From Bordetella holmesii ATCC 51541 (GTDB lineage: Bacteria > Pseudomonadota > Gammaproteobacteria > Burkholderiales > Burkholderiaceae_B): a DNA stretch of 64,000 nt. Under the pieces are notes generated by a model. The model did no database searches. It was not told where the DNA came from and saw only the letters and a list, made by a program, of their open reading frames with translations. A program made the position numbers and the translations under genes. The stretch is taken from assembly GCA_000612485.1 (NCBI GenBank), contig CP007494.1, forward strand, positions 1,426,001-1,490,000. Direction: 5' to 3'. How positions within the stretch are numbered: the stretch's first letter is position 1; the number at the start of each line of letters is the position of its first letter. Below are positions 1 through 9,388 of this stretch, piece after piece.

Positions 1-560
1 CAGCGCTCAGCGGTGGTCGAGCGTTGCAGCAACTGTCCGAACCCGCCTGAAAACACGGCGATGGCGCCAAAAATCAGCAGCGTAGCCGCCATGAAGACGG
101 CGCCGAGTTCGATGATCTGCCAGGCCAGGGGGCCGGCTCCGATCTGCGTGAATTGCGGCAGAAAAACGAAGAAAAACAGCAGAACCTTTGGGTTGGTGAG
201 GTTCATGATGATGCCGCGCCGATACAGTGCGCCCGCTCCCAGCGGCGCGGGCGCCTGGCTGCGGTTTGCGCCCGTGGGCGCGCGAAGAGTCTGCCAGGCC
301 AGATAGAGCAGATAGATCGCGCCGGCCAGCTTGAGGACCACAAAGGCCATGGGCGAGGTGGCGAATACCGCCGCCAGCCCAAGGGCCACGGCGGCCGTGT
401 GCCCCAGCAGCCCCGTGCACAGGCCCAGTACGACCAGAAAACCGGCCTTGCGGCCCCAGAGGGCCGATTGCATCAGCACGAACAGATTGTCTGGCCCGGG
501 TGTGAGGGCCAAGAGTACGGCGATGCCGAAAAATGCAATCAGAGTGTCGAGGGGCAGCAT
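1..560 (-). CDS. LysE/RhtB-family amino-acid exporter (3' end outside window)
   Basis: The minus strand is open from an ATG at 558-560 to the window edge, giving 186 residues without a stop. The N-terminus reads MLPLDTLIAFFGIAVLLALT followed by PGPDN, the LysE/RhtB signature in the first membrane helix. A central NPK motif (NLTNPKVLLFF) and several hydrophobic segments also fit. Family members are about 205 residues, so only about 20 are missing. These inner-membrane proteins export amino acids or small metabolites; the substrate cannot be told. It is divergent from the metC gene that follows. Confidence 0.85.
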   Translation of the reverse strand, partial: MLPLDTLIAFFGIAVLLALTPGPDNLFVLMQSALWGRKAGFLVVLGLCTGLLGHTAAVALGLAAVFATSPMAFVVLKLAGAIYLLYLAWQTLRAPTGANRSQAPAPLGAGALYRRGIIMNLTNPKVLLFFFVFLPQFTQIGAGPLAWQIIELGAVFMAATLLIFGAIAVFSGGFGQLLQRSTTAER

Positions 561-711
561 GAGCCTACACACGGGAAATGAAGTGTCGCGTCCAGGCGCG
601 CTTTCCGCATCATAGGCCAGCCCAGCGTCGACGGTTGGGTAATATCGATCCAACCTGCAGACCGATCAGTGCCTGCTACTCTGTCATTCTTTCCCCTGTC
701 TACCCGCTGCC

Positions 712-1902
712 ATGTCCTCCTCCGAGCATATCGACACCCTGCTTCAGCGCCTGGGTACCGCGCCTTTCGATCCCCAGACCGGAGCCGCGCCGGTCAATCT
801 GCCTTCCATGCGTGCCAGCACGGTGCGGTTTGCCAGTCTGGAGGCGCTGGAAAACGCCCAGCAACGCAAAGCCGCCGGTGAGCGCGCTGTCGCCTACGGT
901 CGCATGGGTATGGAGACGCATGCCGCGCTGGAGCAGGTGTTCTGCCAGCTCGAGCAAGGCACACATTGCTACCTGGCCTCCTCGGGGCTGGGCGGCATTA
1001 CCCTGGCCTTCATGGCGCTGCTGTCGGCAGGCGATCATGCGCTGGTAGCCGATTGCGTTTATGGCCCGGTGCATGAGCTCAATGCCGCGGTATTGTCACG
1101 CCTGGGCATCGACGTGACGTTCTACCACGCAGGCGATGATCTGGAGGCGCTGGTCAAGCCCAATACGCGCCTGCTGTATGTCGAGGCGCCGGGTTCCTTG
1201 CTGTTCGAGATGCTGGACATGCCTGCCTTGGCCAGCTTTGCGCGCAGGCACAACCTGGTGCTGGCCGCCGACAACACCTGGGGCTCCGGCTACATCTATC
1301 GACCCCTGGCGTTGGGCGCGCAGGTGTCGGTGATCGCCGGCACGAAATACGTGGGGGGCCATTCCGACTTGATGCTCGGCGCGGTCATCACCAATGATGA
1401 GGCCATCGCCAAACGTCTTAACCGCACACAGTACGCCATGGGGTATTCGGTCAGTGCCGACGATGCCTGGCTGGCCTTGCGCGGGGTTCGCACCATGCCG
1501 GTGCGCATGGCGCAGCATGCCCGCCATGCTCTGGAGGTCTGCGAGTTTTTGCAAAGCCGCCCCGAAGTGGCGGCCATCTACCACCCGGCCTGGCCCGGCG
1601 ACGCAGGGCACGCGCTCTGGAAACGTGACTGCTCCGGTTCGAACGGCATGCTGGCGGTGCAATTGCGCCTGTCGGTGCACGCTGCGCGGACCTTCGTCGA
1701 CGCGCTCAACCTCTTTAGTATCGGTTACTCCTGGGGCGGTTTCGAGTCGCTGGTGCAGCTGGTCACGCCAGGCGAGTTGGCGCCTCATCATTATTGGAAG
1801 GGAGGGCAGGACGCGCTCGTGCGTCTGCATATCGGCCTGGAATCACCCGCCGATCTGATCGCCGACCTTACGCAGGCGCTGCAACGCGCTGCAGGCCGCT
1901 AG
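712..1902 (+). CDS. metC: Cystathionine beta-lyase (MetC)
   Basis: A 396-residue PLP enzyme of the Cys/Met-metabolism family, expected to cleave cystathionine to homocysteine, pyruvate and ammonia in methionine synthesis. The PLP-binding lysine lies in AGTKYVGGHSDLM (about residue 212), preceded by the AADNTWGSGY segment that holds the conserved Asp. The length matches cytoplasmic MetC. In Bordetella avium the equivalent beta-cystathionase was described as an osteotoxin (family knowledge). It is monocistronic: the gene upstream is divergent and the EAL gene downstream is convergent, 8 bases away. Confidence 0.93.
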   Translation: MSSSEHIDTLLQRLGTAPFDPQTGAAPVNLPSMRASTVRFASLEALENAQQRKAAGERAVAYGRMGMETHAALEQVFCQLEQGTHCYLASSGLGGITLAFMALLSAGDHALVADCVYGPVHELNAAVLSRLGIDVTFYHAGDDLEALVKPNTRLLYVEAPGSLLFEMLDMPALASFARRHNLVLAADNTWGSGYIYRPLALGAQVSVIAGTKYVGGHSDLMLGAVITNDEAIAKRLNRTQYAMGYSVSADDAWLALRGVRTMPVRMAQHARHALEVCEFLQSRPEVAAIYHPAWPGDAGHALWKRDCSGSNGMLAVQLRLSVHAARTFVDALNLFSIGYSWGGFESLVQLVTPGELAPHHYWKGGQDALVRLHIGLESPADLIADLTQALQRAAGR

Positions 1903-1910
1903 AGACCACG

Positions 1911-3470
1911 TCATGCCCCTGCCTCGCGGTCACGGCGCCATTGCGCGAGTATCTCCGCAGGCAAGGGTTTTGAGTACAGATACCCCTGGCCCCATTGCAC
2001 GCCCTGGCCGGTCAGGTGGTCGGCCTGCTCGCGGGTTTTGATGCCCTCGGCAGTAAGCTCCAATTCCAGGCGTCGACCCAGCGAGATGATGGCTTCCAGT
2101 ACGACGGCATTGACCGAGTCCGTCCCTATGCCCATGACGAAGCTGCGATCGATCTTGATGAAATCGGCGTCGAATTCGCGCAGGTAGGCCAAGGCGCTTT
2201 GCCCGGTGCCGAAATCATCCAGCGCCCACAGCACACCCAGGTTGCGGGCCTGCTGGATATTCGAGAGTGTCTGCTGGTCGCGCAGCACGGCTTCGCGTTC
2301 GGTCAACTCCAGTACGACCCGGGGCCTGCCCGGCCCTAGCGCGGCCATCAGCCGGCCGACGTCCTGCGCAAAGCCAGGCGTGGCCAGGTGAGAGCCGCTG
2401 ATGTTGATGGCCAGGTGGTCCTGCGGGCCCAGATGCAGAAAGGGCAGGTCCGCGGCTAGCAATTCAAAAATATGGCACGTCAAGGCGGGCATGAGGCCGT
2501 GTTGTTCCGCCAAAGGAATGAACAGGTCGGGCCTGACCAGATCCAGGTCCGGGCGGTGCCAGCGGATCAAGGCTTCCACCCCGCTCATTTTGCCGCTGGG
2601 CAGGTGCATGACAGGTTGATAGACCATGGAGAACTCGCCGCGGCGCATACCGCGAACGATTTCGCTGATCAGAGACAGGCGGCGGTTGTAGTGATAGGCC
2701 AGCAAGCCAACCAGCAGCGAGACGATGACGACAAAGGGCGCATGGTGGTGCCACAGATAGGCCCGGTGCTCGGCGATGATCTCCAGCGCCGGTGCCACGG
2801 TCACGAGCACGGGGTAGCGCGAGGACTGCGCTTGTGCGCGAGCGCGGTCACTGAAGGCGGTGACGTCGTGTTCCGGTACGCTGGGTGAGAGCGGTTGCCC
2901 GGTATCGCTCAATGCGATCTCCACACGGAAGGCACCCCGGTTGGAGGCCGCTTTCTGTATGGCCACCAGATACTGGCCTTCGATGATGGCCAGCGCCCCG
3001 GTGCCTGGCGCGGTCGACTCGGATACCACGATGGCCATGCGGTCCGGCACCAGGAGCGTGCCCATGATGGGGGTGATGGCGTGGCCGGCGGGCAGCGCCT
3101 GCAGGCCATCGAAGATATCGCGCGGGGTGAAGTTGATCTCGCCGATCAGCGAAGAGCAATACATCTTTCCGCGCTGCATCAGCGTCAGCGAACGGTAATA
3201 GACCGTGGTGTTGGCCTGGCGGGCGAGCTCGGGTGCTGCGTCCGGACAGGGTTGTGCCAAAAGCCCCAGCGCCTGGTGGACATGTTCAAACACGATGTCC
3301 AGGGTGGTGTCCATCTGCCGCTGTATGGTCGCGGCCGTGACCGCCGATTCGCCACTGGCGCGGTCTTCGGCCATCCACCAGATCAAGGGAGCCATCAGTA
3401 ACGGTGGCAGCGCCATCGCCAGCAGGGCGACGAAGAGGCTCCAGCGGTGGCGATGCTTGGTGGCCGGCAT
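1911..3470 (-). CDS. Membrane CSS-motif/EAL cyclic-di-GMP phosphodiesterase
   Basis: A 519-residue protein with an N-terminal membrane anchor (about residues 12-35), a periplasmic region containing the CSS motif (MYCSSLIGE, about 104-112), a second membrane helix near 240-260 and a C-terminal EAL domain. Catalytic landmarks are visible: GVEALIRW, NIS in LAINISGSHL, ELTERE, DDFGTG, KIDRSF and AEGIKT. The enzyme should therefore be able to hydrolyse c-di-GMP. CSS-type phosphodiesterases are usually tuned by the periplasmic cysteine redox state through DsbA/DsbB (family knowledge), and dsbA is the next gene upstream on the same strand. Whether the two are functionally coupled here is inference. 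Confidence 0.93.
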   Translation of the reverse strand: MPATKHRHRWSLFVALLAMALPPLLMAPLIWWMAEDRASGESAVTAATIQRQMDTTLDIVFEHVHQALGLLAQPCPDAAPELARQANTTVYYRSLTLMQRGKMYCSSLIGEINFTPRDIFDGLQALPAGHAITPIMGTLLVPDRMAIVVSESTAPGTGALAIIEGQYLVAIQKAASNRGAFRVEIALSDTGQPLSPSVPEHDVTAFSDRARAQAQSSRYPVLVTVAPALEIIAEHRAYLWHHHAPFVVIVSLLVGLLAYHYNRRLSLISEIVRGMRRGEFSMVYQPVMHLPSGKMSGVEALIRWHRPDLDLVRPDLFIPLAEQHGLMPALTCHIFELLAADLPFLHLGPQDHLAINISGSHLATPGFAQDVGRLMAALGPGRPRVVLELTEREAVLRDQQTLSNIQQARNLGVLWALDDFGTGQSALAYLREFDADFIKIDRSFVMGIGTDSVNAVVLEAIISLGRRLELELTAEGIKTREQADHLTGQGVQWGQGYLYSKPLPAEILAQWRRDREAGA

Positions 3471-3539
3471 TGGGCGACCGACGCTTCCGGGTTATGAGTG
3501 ACGGGCACTTGCCGGGCCATTGTATGCCGCCATGAAAAC

Positions 3540-3569
3540 CCCCCCAAGGCCGGCATGGGCCTTGGGGGG
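3540..3569 (-). terminator. Rho-independent terminator of dsbA
   Basis: A 12-bp perfect stem (3540-3551 pairing with 3558-3569) with a 6-base loop. On the minus strand it is followed by GGTTTT. It lies 24 bases past the dsbA stop codon. Confidence 0.8.
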
Positions 3570-3592
3570 CTGAAGACAGATTGACGGCGGGA

Positions 3593-4228
3593 TTACTGGC
3601 CGCGCGCCATGGGAATCAGCTTGTTGACTTCCTTGATGGCGCCCTCGTAGCTGTTGCCTGCCATGACCGGCGAGGTCATGTATTTGCCGCCGACGGCAAA
3701 CGAGGGCGTGCCGTCAATGCGATAGGCCTCGGCCAGTTGGTTGGCGCGTTGCACCTGGGTCTGGACGCTGAAGGAGTCGAAAACGGCGTCGAACTTGGCG
3801 CGATCCACGCCTTGCGCGGCGACCCACTCGCCCATGGTCTTCTTGTCGAACAGACGCTTGCGTTCGCCGTGGATGGCATTGAAGACCTTGACGTGCAGAT
3901 CAGGGCGATCCAGTGCCAGCAGCGTGTAATACAGCTGCTGCAGCGGCTTCATGCTCGCGTTGAAGGCGATGGGCACTTGATTGAAGACGACATCCTGCGG
4001 CTTGGTCTTGACCCAATCATCGACCATGGGCTCGATGGCCGCGCAGTGCGGGCATGTGTAGGCGAAGAATTCCAGGACTTCGATCTTGCCCGGGGTGTCG
4101 GTGGGCAGCGCGGGCGAGATGGCGACATAGCCATTGTTGTTGCCCTGTGCGTGGCTGGCGGGCGCGAAGAAGGTTGTCGCGGCCAGGGCGGCGGCGGCCA
4201 GCAAGCGGGAAATCGACGGAGACGGCAT
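3593..4228 (-). CDS. dsbA: Thiol:disulfide interchange protein DsbA
   Basis: A periplasmic oxidase of 211 residues that introduces disulfide bonds into exported proteins. The ATG at 4228 is chosen because it places a signal peptide (basic start, [21 protein letters not shown]) directly at the N-terminus. An in-frame start further upstream would bury it. The thioredoxin-fold active site CPHC lies in [14 protein letters not shown], and the cis-Pro loop is GTPSFAVGG. It ends at a strong terminator and follows the SPOR-domain gene on the same strand. Confidence 0.95.
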   Translation of the reverse strand: MPSPSISRLLAAAALAATTFFAPASHAQGNNNGYVAISPALPTDTPGKIEVLEFFAYTCPHCAAIEPMVDDWVKTKPQDVVFNQVPIAFNASMKPLQQLYYTLLALDRPDLHVKVFNAIHGERKRLFDKKTMGEWVAAQGVDRAKFDAVFDSFSVQTQVQRANQLAEAYRIDGTPSFAVGGKYMTSPVMAGNSYEGAIKEVNKLIPMARGQ

Positions 4229-4286
4229 ACGTATTCCTGGAGTGAAAAGCGTTACAGACCCGGGCCAGGCCCGGAAGTTCAAGAGT

Positions 4287-4978
4287 TTATTGCTGCTTGA
4301 CCACGGTGGATTCGATCTTGTCTTCTCCCAGACGACTGCGTGCCCGGTTCATGTCGTCCAGCCGCGCGAAAGGTCCGACGCGCACCCGATTGATTTGCAC
4401 GCCATTGACTTCGGCGCGCGTCACATTGACCGGCAGCCCCAGCAACAGAATGCGCGCTCGCAGCGATTCGGCATCGGCCTGCCCCCGGTAGGCGCCAGCC
4501 TGCAGATAGTAATTGCCGTTGGCGTGTTGCGAAGCCGACGAGGGTGCCGCGTTTGCGGTCTTCTCGGGGCTTTGGCCGTTGTTGCCGGTTTGATTGCCGC
4601 AGGCGGGGCCGCGGGCACGGGCAGCGAGGCCGGCGCGGTTGCCTGACCGGCGCTGGGCAAGCTGGCGATCAATGCGCCCAGGTCGTCGGTCTTGCCGTCG
4701 GCCAAGGGTGTGGGCGCGGAGGCAGTGGGTCCGGTCGGAGCCGTGCCCGCCGCGCCATCGCGCCCGTAGAGCCCCTGATTGGGGTCGGGAGCGTCACGAG
4801 GATCGACGGCGCGTTCGGTACCGCTGGTTTGGCGCGTGGCCCGATCCACGAAGGGTACGGGTGCCTTGGTGACATAGAAAGCCACCCCGGCAGCCAGGAT
4901 CAGACCGATGAGCAGACCGGCCAACACGCCGTACAACGTGCTGCCGCCCTGGGAGCTGGATTTCCGCTTGCTGGCCAT
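4287..4978 (-). pseudogene. SPOR-domain (FtsN-like) cell-division protein, frameshifted
   Basis: The N-terminus (MASKRKSSSQGGSTLYGVLA...) is a short basic cytoplasmic tail followed by one membrane helix (about residues 15-37), then a low-complexity Pro/Ala linker. The C-terminal SPOR domain (NYYLQAGAYRGQADAESLRA ... [17 protein letters not shown]) is in a different frame. Adding one base to the run at 4566-4569 joins the frames and gives a protein of about 230 residues ending KQQ. SPOR proteins bind denuded septal peptidoglycan. Because such a gene is expected to matter for division, a sequencing error is as likely as a real lesion. It lies 6 bases downstream of argS. Confidence 0.82.
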
Positions 4979-4984
4979 GGGCGC

Positions 4985-6670
4985 TTACATGCGTTGGGGC
5001 GTGGTCACGCCCAGCAGGGCCAGGCCGTTGGCCAGTACCTGACGCGTGGTGGCCGCCAGGCGCAGTCGCGCCAGCTTCACGGCCGGGTCGTCGACCAGGA
5101 CGCGTTCGGCGTTGTACCAGCCATGGAAGTCCGCCGCGCAGTCCCGCAGCCAGAAGGCGATATGGTGCGGTGCCAGCTCCTGCGCTGCCAGCTTGACCAC
5201 GCCGGGGAACTCCGCGAGCCGCTGCATCAACGCGAACTCGGTCGGCGCGGTCAGCGGTGCGGGGTCAGCCGCAATGATGGCAGCCTCATCCAGCCCGGAG
5301 CTGGCAATCATGCTGCAGATGCGGGCGTGGGCGTACTGGATGTAATAGACCGGGTTCTCGTCGCTCTTGGACAGGGCCAGATCGATGTCGAACACAAACT
5401 CGGTGTCGGCGCGACGCTGGATCAGGAAGTAGCGCACCGCATCGCGTCCCACCCACTCGATCAGATCGCGCATCGTCACATAGCTGCCGGCCCGCTTGGA
5501 GATCTTGACCTCTTCGCCGCCGCGCATGACCTTGACCATCTTGTGCAGGACATAGGCGGGGAAATCTTTGGGAATGCCCTCGTCCAGCCCTTGCAAGCCG
5601 GCGCGCACCCGCGCCACCGTGCCGTGATGGTCGCTGCCTTGGATATTGATGGCCTGGCGAAAGCCGCGCTCCCACTTGGCCTGATGGTAGGCGACATCAG
5701 GTACGAAATAGGTGTACCCGCCCTCGCTTTTACGCATGACGCGGTCTTTATCGTCACCAGTGCCAAGCTCGGTGGTGCGCAGCCATAGCGCCCCGTCCTG
5801 CTCATAGGTGTGGCCGTTGGAGACCAGCGTCTGCACGGCGCGTTCGACGCGGCCCGAGGTGTAGAGCGAGCTTTCCAGGTAGAAGTTGTCGAACGTTAGG
5901 CCGAAAGCCTGAAGGTCCAGGTCCTGCTCGTGGCGCAGATAGGCCACCGCAAACGCGCGGATGTCGTCCAGGTTGTCGATATCGCCGCTGGCCTGCACGG
6001 CATGGCCGTCGGCAGCATGCACCGAGGCGCGGGCGGCGTAGTCGCGGGCAATATCCACGATGTAATCGCCCTTGTAACCGTCGGCTGGCCATTCGGGGGC
6101 ATCCGTGGCAATACCGCGGGCACGTGCCTGGACGCTGATGGCCAGGTTTTCGATCTGATTGCCGGCGTCGTTGTAATAGAACTCGCGCGTCACATCCCAG
6201 CCGGTGGCATCGAACAGCCGGCACAACGCATCGCCCAGGGCGGCCTGGCGCGCATGACCGACGTGTAGCGGGCCGGTGGGGTTGGCCGACACGAACTCGA
6301 CCAGCACCTTTTCACCCAGCCGCGCGGCGCGGCCGAAGTCGGCACCCTGATCGGCCACGGCCGCGATCACCGCCTGGCGGGCAGCGGAGGTCAGACGCAG
6401 ATTGATGAAACCCGGGCCGGCGATCTCGGCGCTGTCGACGATGGCGCGGGCTTCGGGGTCAGCCAGCAGCGCCTCGACAATTCCCTGCGCCAACTCGCGC
6501 GGGTTGCGCTTGGCCGGCTTGGCCAGTTGCATGGCGACGTTGGTGGCAACATCGCCGTGGGCAGCCACTTTGGGGCGCTCGAGCTGGATGTCGGGCTGGG
6601 CCTCAGGCAGGAGGCTGGCAACGGCACGGGCGAGCAGGGAGATGAGTTGGTGGTGTTGCTCAGGGAGCAT
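4985..6670 (-). CDS. argS: Arginyl-tRNA synthetase
   Basis: A 561-residue class I synthetase that charges tRNA-Arg. The HIGH-type motif is HVGH in [18 protein letters not shown], and the KMSKS-like loop is [12 protein letters not shown]. An N-terminal Add-1-like domain and a C-terminal anticodon-binding domain fit the length. The ATG at 6670 ([13 protein letters not shown]) is chosen; sequence further upstream has no synthetase similarity. The SPOR-domain gene follows after 6 bases, so the two are probably co-transcribed. Confidence 0.97.
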   Translation of the reverse strand: MLPEQHHQLISLLARAVASLLPEAQPDIQLERPKVAAHGDVATNVAMQLAKPAKRNPRELAQGIVEALLADPEARAIVDSAEIAGPGFINLRLTSAARQAVIAAVADQGADFGRAARLGEKVLVEFVSANPTGPLHVGHARQAALGDALCRLFDATGWDVTREFYYNDAGNQIENLAISVQARARGIATDAPEWPADGYKGDYIVDIARDYAARASVHAADGHAVQASGDIDNLDDIRAFAVAYLRHEQDLDLQAFGLTFDNFYLESSLYTSGRVERAVQTLVSNGHTYEQDGALWLRTTELGTGDDKDRVMRKSEGGYTYFVPDVAYHQAKWERGFRQAINIQGSDHHGTVARVRAGLQGLDEGIPKDFPAYVLHKMVKVMRGGEEVKISKRAGSYVTMRDLIEWVGRDAVRYFLIQRRADTEFVFDIDLALSKSDENPVYYIQYAHARICSMIASSGLDEAAIIAADPAPLTAPTEFALMQRLAEFPGVVKLAAQELAPHHIAFWLRDCAADFHGWYNAERVLVDDPAVKLARLRLAATTRQVLANGLALLGVTTPQRM

Positions 6671-6854
6671 GGGCGGTCGGCAGAAAATGTCAGGAGGCGG
6701 ACGCTGGCCCCGCGCCAGGCGGGACGCTCGCGCTAAAGTGCCTAAATGATAGCGCGATCCCGGTTTATCCATGCCTGGCGGGCCGGGGGCAGTATGGTTG
6801 GCAGAGGGGGACCGATCAGGTAGTGTATGAAATTATCCTGTTGGGAGACATAAG

Positions 6855-7193
6855 ATGCTGATTACCTTTCACTCGAAGGCCACGGCCGAAGTTCTGATGC
6901 GCACTGGTGATGCGGCCCCGCTTCTTCAGGCTACGGGCAAGCTGACGGGTGGCAACATTCCCGAGCGGGGCGTCTTTACACCGGATCAGTTGCCTGCGGC
7001 GATCGCCGCGCTGGAAGCCGCCGTGGCTGGCCAGCCCACGCCCGAGGAAGACGAGAACCCCGACCAGGAGCCCAAGCATCCGGTTGACCGCGAGGTCGGC
7101 ATGCAGCAGCGCGCTTATCCGCTGTTGGACATGATGCGCCAGTCGCTGGCCGCCCATGCCGATCTGACCTGGGAAGTCAGCCGGGGCTGGTGA
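6855..7193 (+). CDS. DUF1840-type small conserved protein
   Basis: 112 residues beginning MLITFHSKATAEVLM, a small soluble protein of the DUF1840 type common in Burkholderiales. It has an acidic middle (PEEDENPDQEPK) and no membrane segment. An AGAC/GGGAG-type ribosome site precedes it. No function is known. It is divergent from argS and closed by a clear terminator. Confidence 0.8.
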   Translation: MLITFHSKATAEVLMRTGDAAPLLQATGKLTGGNIPERGVFTPDQLPAAIAALEAAVAGQPTPEEDENPDQEPKHPVDREVGMQQRAYPLLDMMRQSLAAHADLTWEVSRGW

Positions 7194-7203
7194 GGCAATG
7201 TCG

Positions 7204-7232
7204 CCGGTCTGACAATGCCAGACCGGTTTTTT
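7204..7232 (+). terminator. Rho-independent terminator
   Basis: Perfect 8-bp stem CCGGTCTG/CAGACCGG (7204-7211 with 7219-7226), then six T. It closes the DUF1840 gene. Confidence 0.88.
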
Positions 7233-7278
7233 CTGCATACTGCGCGGGCCACGTTTCTTTCGATTCCAGGAGATTCTC

Positions 7279-7596
7279 ATGCGTAGCGACGTCACCGTGA
7301 TCTTTGACGCCCGGCGCTCGGTGGACCTAAGCGTCCAGGTCGAGCCTTCCGGGCCAGCTGCGCTGGCCGCGCGCGACTGGTTCGACAGTGCCTGGGAACT
7401 GATGGGTTGCGAGCCCTTGCGCCCCAGTGGCAAAGTGCTGTTACTGGACAAGATCATGGGTGTGGCCGACGCGCTTGGCTACGACACGTTGTCCAGTGAT
7501 GCCAAAGAGGCCGAAGAATTCGCCCGCAACGCTGCGCTGGCGCTGGAGCGGGCGCGCGTCATCGTGGACCTGCCGGGGTTGTCCATCGGCTATTGA
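7279..7596 (+). CDS. Conserved hypothetical protein
   Basis: 105 residues (MRSDVTVIFDARRSVDLSVQ...), soluble, with no motif I recognise. A good ribosome site (CCAGGAGATTCTC) precedes the ATG. Codon use matches the neighbouring core genes. It is separated from the preceding gene by a terminator, so it has its own promoter. Function unknown. Confidence 0.7.
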   Translation: MRSDVTVIFDARRSVDLSVQVEPSGPAALAARDWFDSAWELMGCEPLRPSGKVLLLDKIMGVADALGYDTLSSDAKEAEEFARNAALALERARVIVDLPGLSIGY

Positions 7597-8035
7597 GCCG
7601 GCTTTGCGTGGCCGCCGGCATGCCTTGATCGGGGGGGGGCGAATCGCCGCGCACACCGCCCCGCATGCACCATCCTGCGACCGCTCGCCTCTCGCAGCAC
7701 CTGCGGCTAGATTTTCGCTATCCCTGGCATCGATACGACGATGATTTCCTGGCCGTGAGGCGGCAGGCGCGGAGACGGTTTGTTCCGCGCGGACGTGTGT
7801 CGTGGCAGATGCAAATGGGCTCGTAGAGGTCTGATGATGCGGTCAGCCCCGGCGTCTGTGCCGAACGCGGGATATTCACGTTGGCGGTCAGGACGTCGGC
7901 ACGATCAGCGGGAAAGTCCTAGGTTCCAGAGCGTTTACGTCTTTGCATATGCCCGTCGCTTGCTTCTAAACTGCGGCTATTGATGCGCTAGCTGCATGCG
8001 ACAAACAAAGCGCACGGCGATATAGGGAATTGGGG
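7597..8035. other. Intergenic stretch with a 9-base poly-G tract
   Basis: About 440 bases with no convincing gene on either strand. The only notable structure is an uninterrupted run of nine G at 7631-7639, shortly after the preceding stop codon. Short reading frames here have no recognisable start signal or family resemblance. Confidence 0.6.
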
Positions 8036-9325
8036 ATGGCGAAAGCCTTGAATCAACTGGGTGCGCTGGAGGCCGTCAGGCGCTTGCAGCGCCGCGAACT
8101 GACGGCCGTGCAAATGGCCCGCGCCTGCATGGCGCGCATCGAGCAACGTGAGTCCACGGTGAAGGCCTGGGCGGCGCTGGATCCGGCCCACGTCCTGGCG
8201 CATGCCCAGGCGTTGGACAGTGGCAGTGTGCAAGGCATCCTGCATGGTCTGCCCATGGGTGTCAAAGATGTGCTGGATACGCATGATCTGCCCACCCGTT
8301 ACGGTTCTGGCATTTACAGCACTCATCAGCCGCCAGCAGATGCCGCTGCCGTGGCGCTATGCCGCGAGGCAGGCGCCCTGGTGTTGGGTAAGACTGTCAC
8401 GACGGAGTTCGCCACCGACCAGCCCGGTCCCACGCGCAACCCGCGCAATACGGCCTACACGCCGGGTGGATCCTCAAGCGGATCTGCCGCGGCGATCGCC
8501 GATGACATGGTGCCTTTGGCGCTGGGTACGCAGACGGCCGGCTCTCTCATCCGGCCCGCGGCCTATTGCGGCATCGTGGGCTACAAGCCGACATTCGGTC
8601 GGGTGCCTCGCGCCGGCATGAAGACCCTGGCCGAAAATCTGGACACGATCGGTGGCCTGGCGCGCAGCGTCGACGATGTCGCCTTGTTGGCGTCGGTCAT
8701 CATGGGCGATACACGTCTGCGCGATCTGCAGGAATTCGAGCGGCCACGCGTGGGGATGTTGCGCACGTTTCAGTGGAGGCAGGCTCTGCCTGAAACCCGC
8801 AATGCCTATGAAGAGGCCGCGCGCCTTCTTTCGCGCGCGGGCGCCGAGGTCGAAGAGGTCGTCCTGCCGGCACAGGATTGCAGCCTGGTTCAACTGCACG
8901 CCGATGTGATGGCCTTCGAGGCGGCACAGGCCTTGACGTACGAACGCACCCGTTGCCGCGCGCAGCTGTGTAGCCGCCTGCTTGCCATGCTGGATGCCGG
9001 GGCGGCCATCCGGGCCGACGATCACGAGGAGCGCCTCTTGCGGGCGCGGCAGTCGCGCTCTCGGGCCTTGCAGTGGTTCGAGCGTTATGACGTGATCCTG
9101 GCCCCCAGCACGGCGGGCGAGGCGCCCTTCTTTGACCAAGGCATGGGGGACCCGCTTTTTTGCCGTGTCTGGTCGCTGTTTGGCTTTCCGGCCGTGCATC
9201 TTCCCTTCGCCGTCGGCCCGCAAGGCCTGCCTGTGGGCTTGCAGGCCGTGGGTGCGCCGCACACCGATCACAGGCTGCTTGCGGCAGCACGCTGGATGCA
9301 CGGCATCTTGCAGTCAACTGATTGA
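8036..9325 (+). CDS. Amidase signature family hydrolase
   Basis: A 429-residue amidase. The Ser-cisSer-Lys triad is visible: Lys in GVKDVLDT, cis-Ser in the GGSSSGSAAA loop, and nucleophile Ser in GTQTAGSLIRPA. The ATG at 8036 is chosen over a TTG six bases earlier because AGGGA lies 7 bases before it. Substrate is unknown; the family hydrolyses amides from simple nitriles' products to acyl-amino acids. It stands alone and is closed by a bidirectional terminator shared with leuA. Confidence 0.88.
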   Translation: MAKALNQLGALEAVRRLQRRELTAVQMARACMARIEQRESTVKAWAALDPAHVLAHAQALDSGSVQGILHGLPMGVKDVLDTHDLPTRYGSGIYSTHQPPADAAAVALCREAGALVLGKTVTTEFATDQPGPTRNPRNTAYTPGGSSSGSAAAIADDMVPLALGTQTAGSLIRPAAYCGIVGYKPTFGRVPRAGMKTLAENLDTIGGLARSVDDVALLASVIMGDTRLRDLQEFERPRVGMLRTFQWRQALPETRNAYEEAARLLSRAGAEVEEVVLPAQDCSLVQLHADVMAFEAAQALTYERTRCRAQLCSRLLAMLDAGAAIRADDHEERLLRARQSRSRALQWFERYDVILAPSTAGEAPFFDQGMGDPLFCRVWSLFGFPAVHLPFAVGPQGLPVGLQAVGAPHTDHRLLAAARWMHGILQSTD

Positions 9326-9339
9326 GGGTGTGGTCGAAA

Positions 9340-9370
9340 AAATGCCCGGCTCGCGCTGAGCCGGGCATTT
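9340..9370. terminator. Bidirectional terminator between amidase and leuA
   Basis: Perfect 13-bp stem (9340-9352 with 9358-9370), 5-base loop, with A-run and T-run flanks that allow use in both directions between convergent genes. Confidence 0.88.
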
Positions 9371-9388
9371 CATTTCTGCGGCAGGATG

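Noticed and set aside
4544..5788. A 414-codon plus-strand reading frame opposite argS and the SPOR gene
   Set aside because: It is a shadow of argS on the other strand. Such long antisense frames are common in high-GC DNA and the translation has no recognisable domain.
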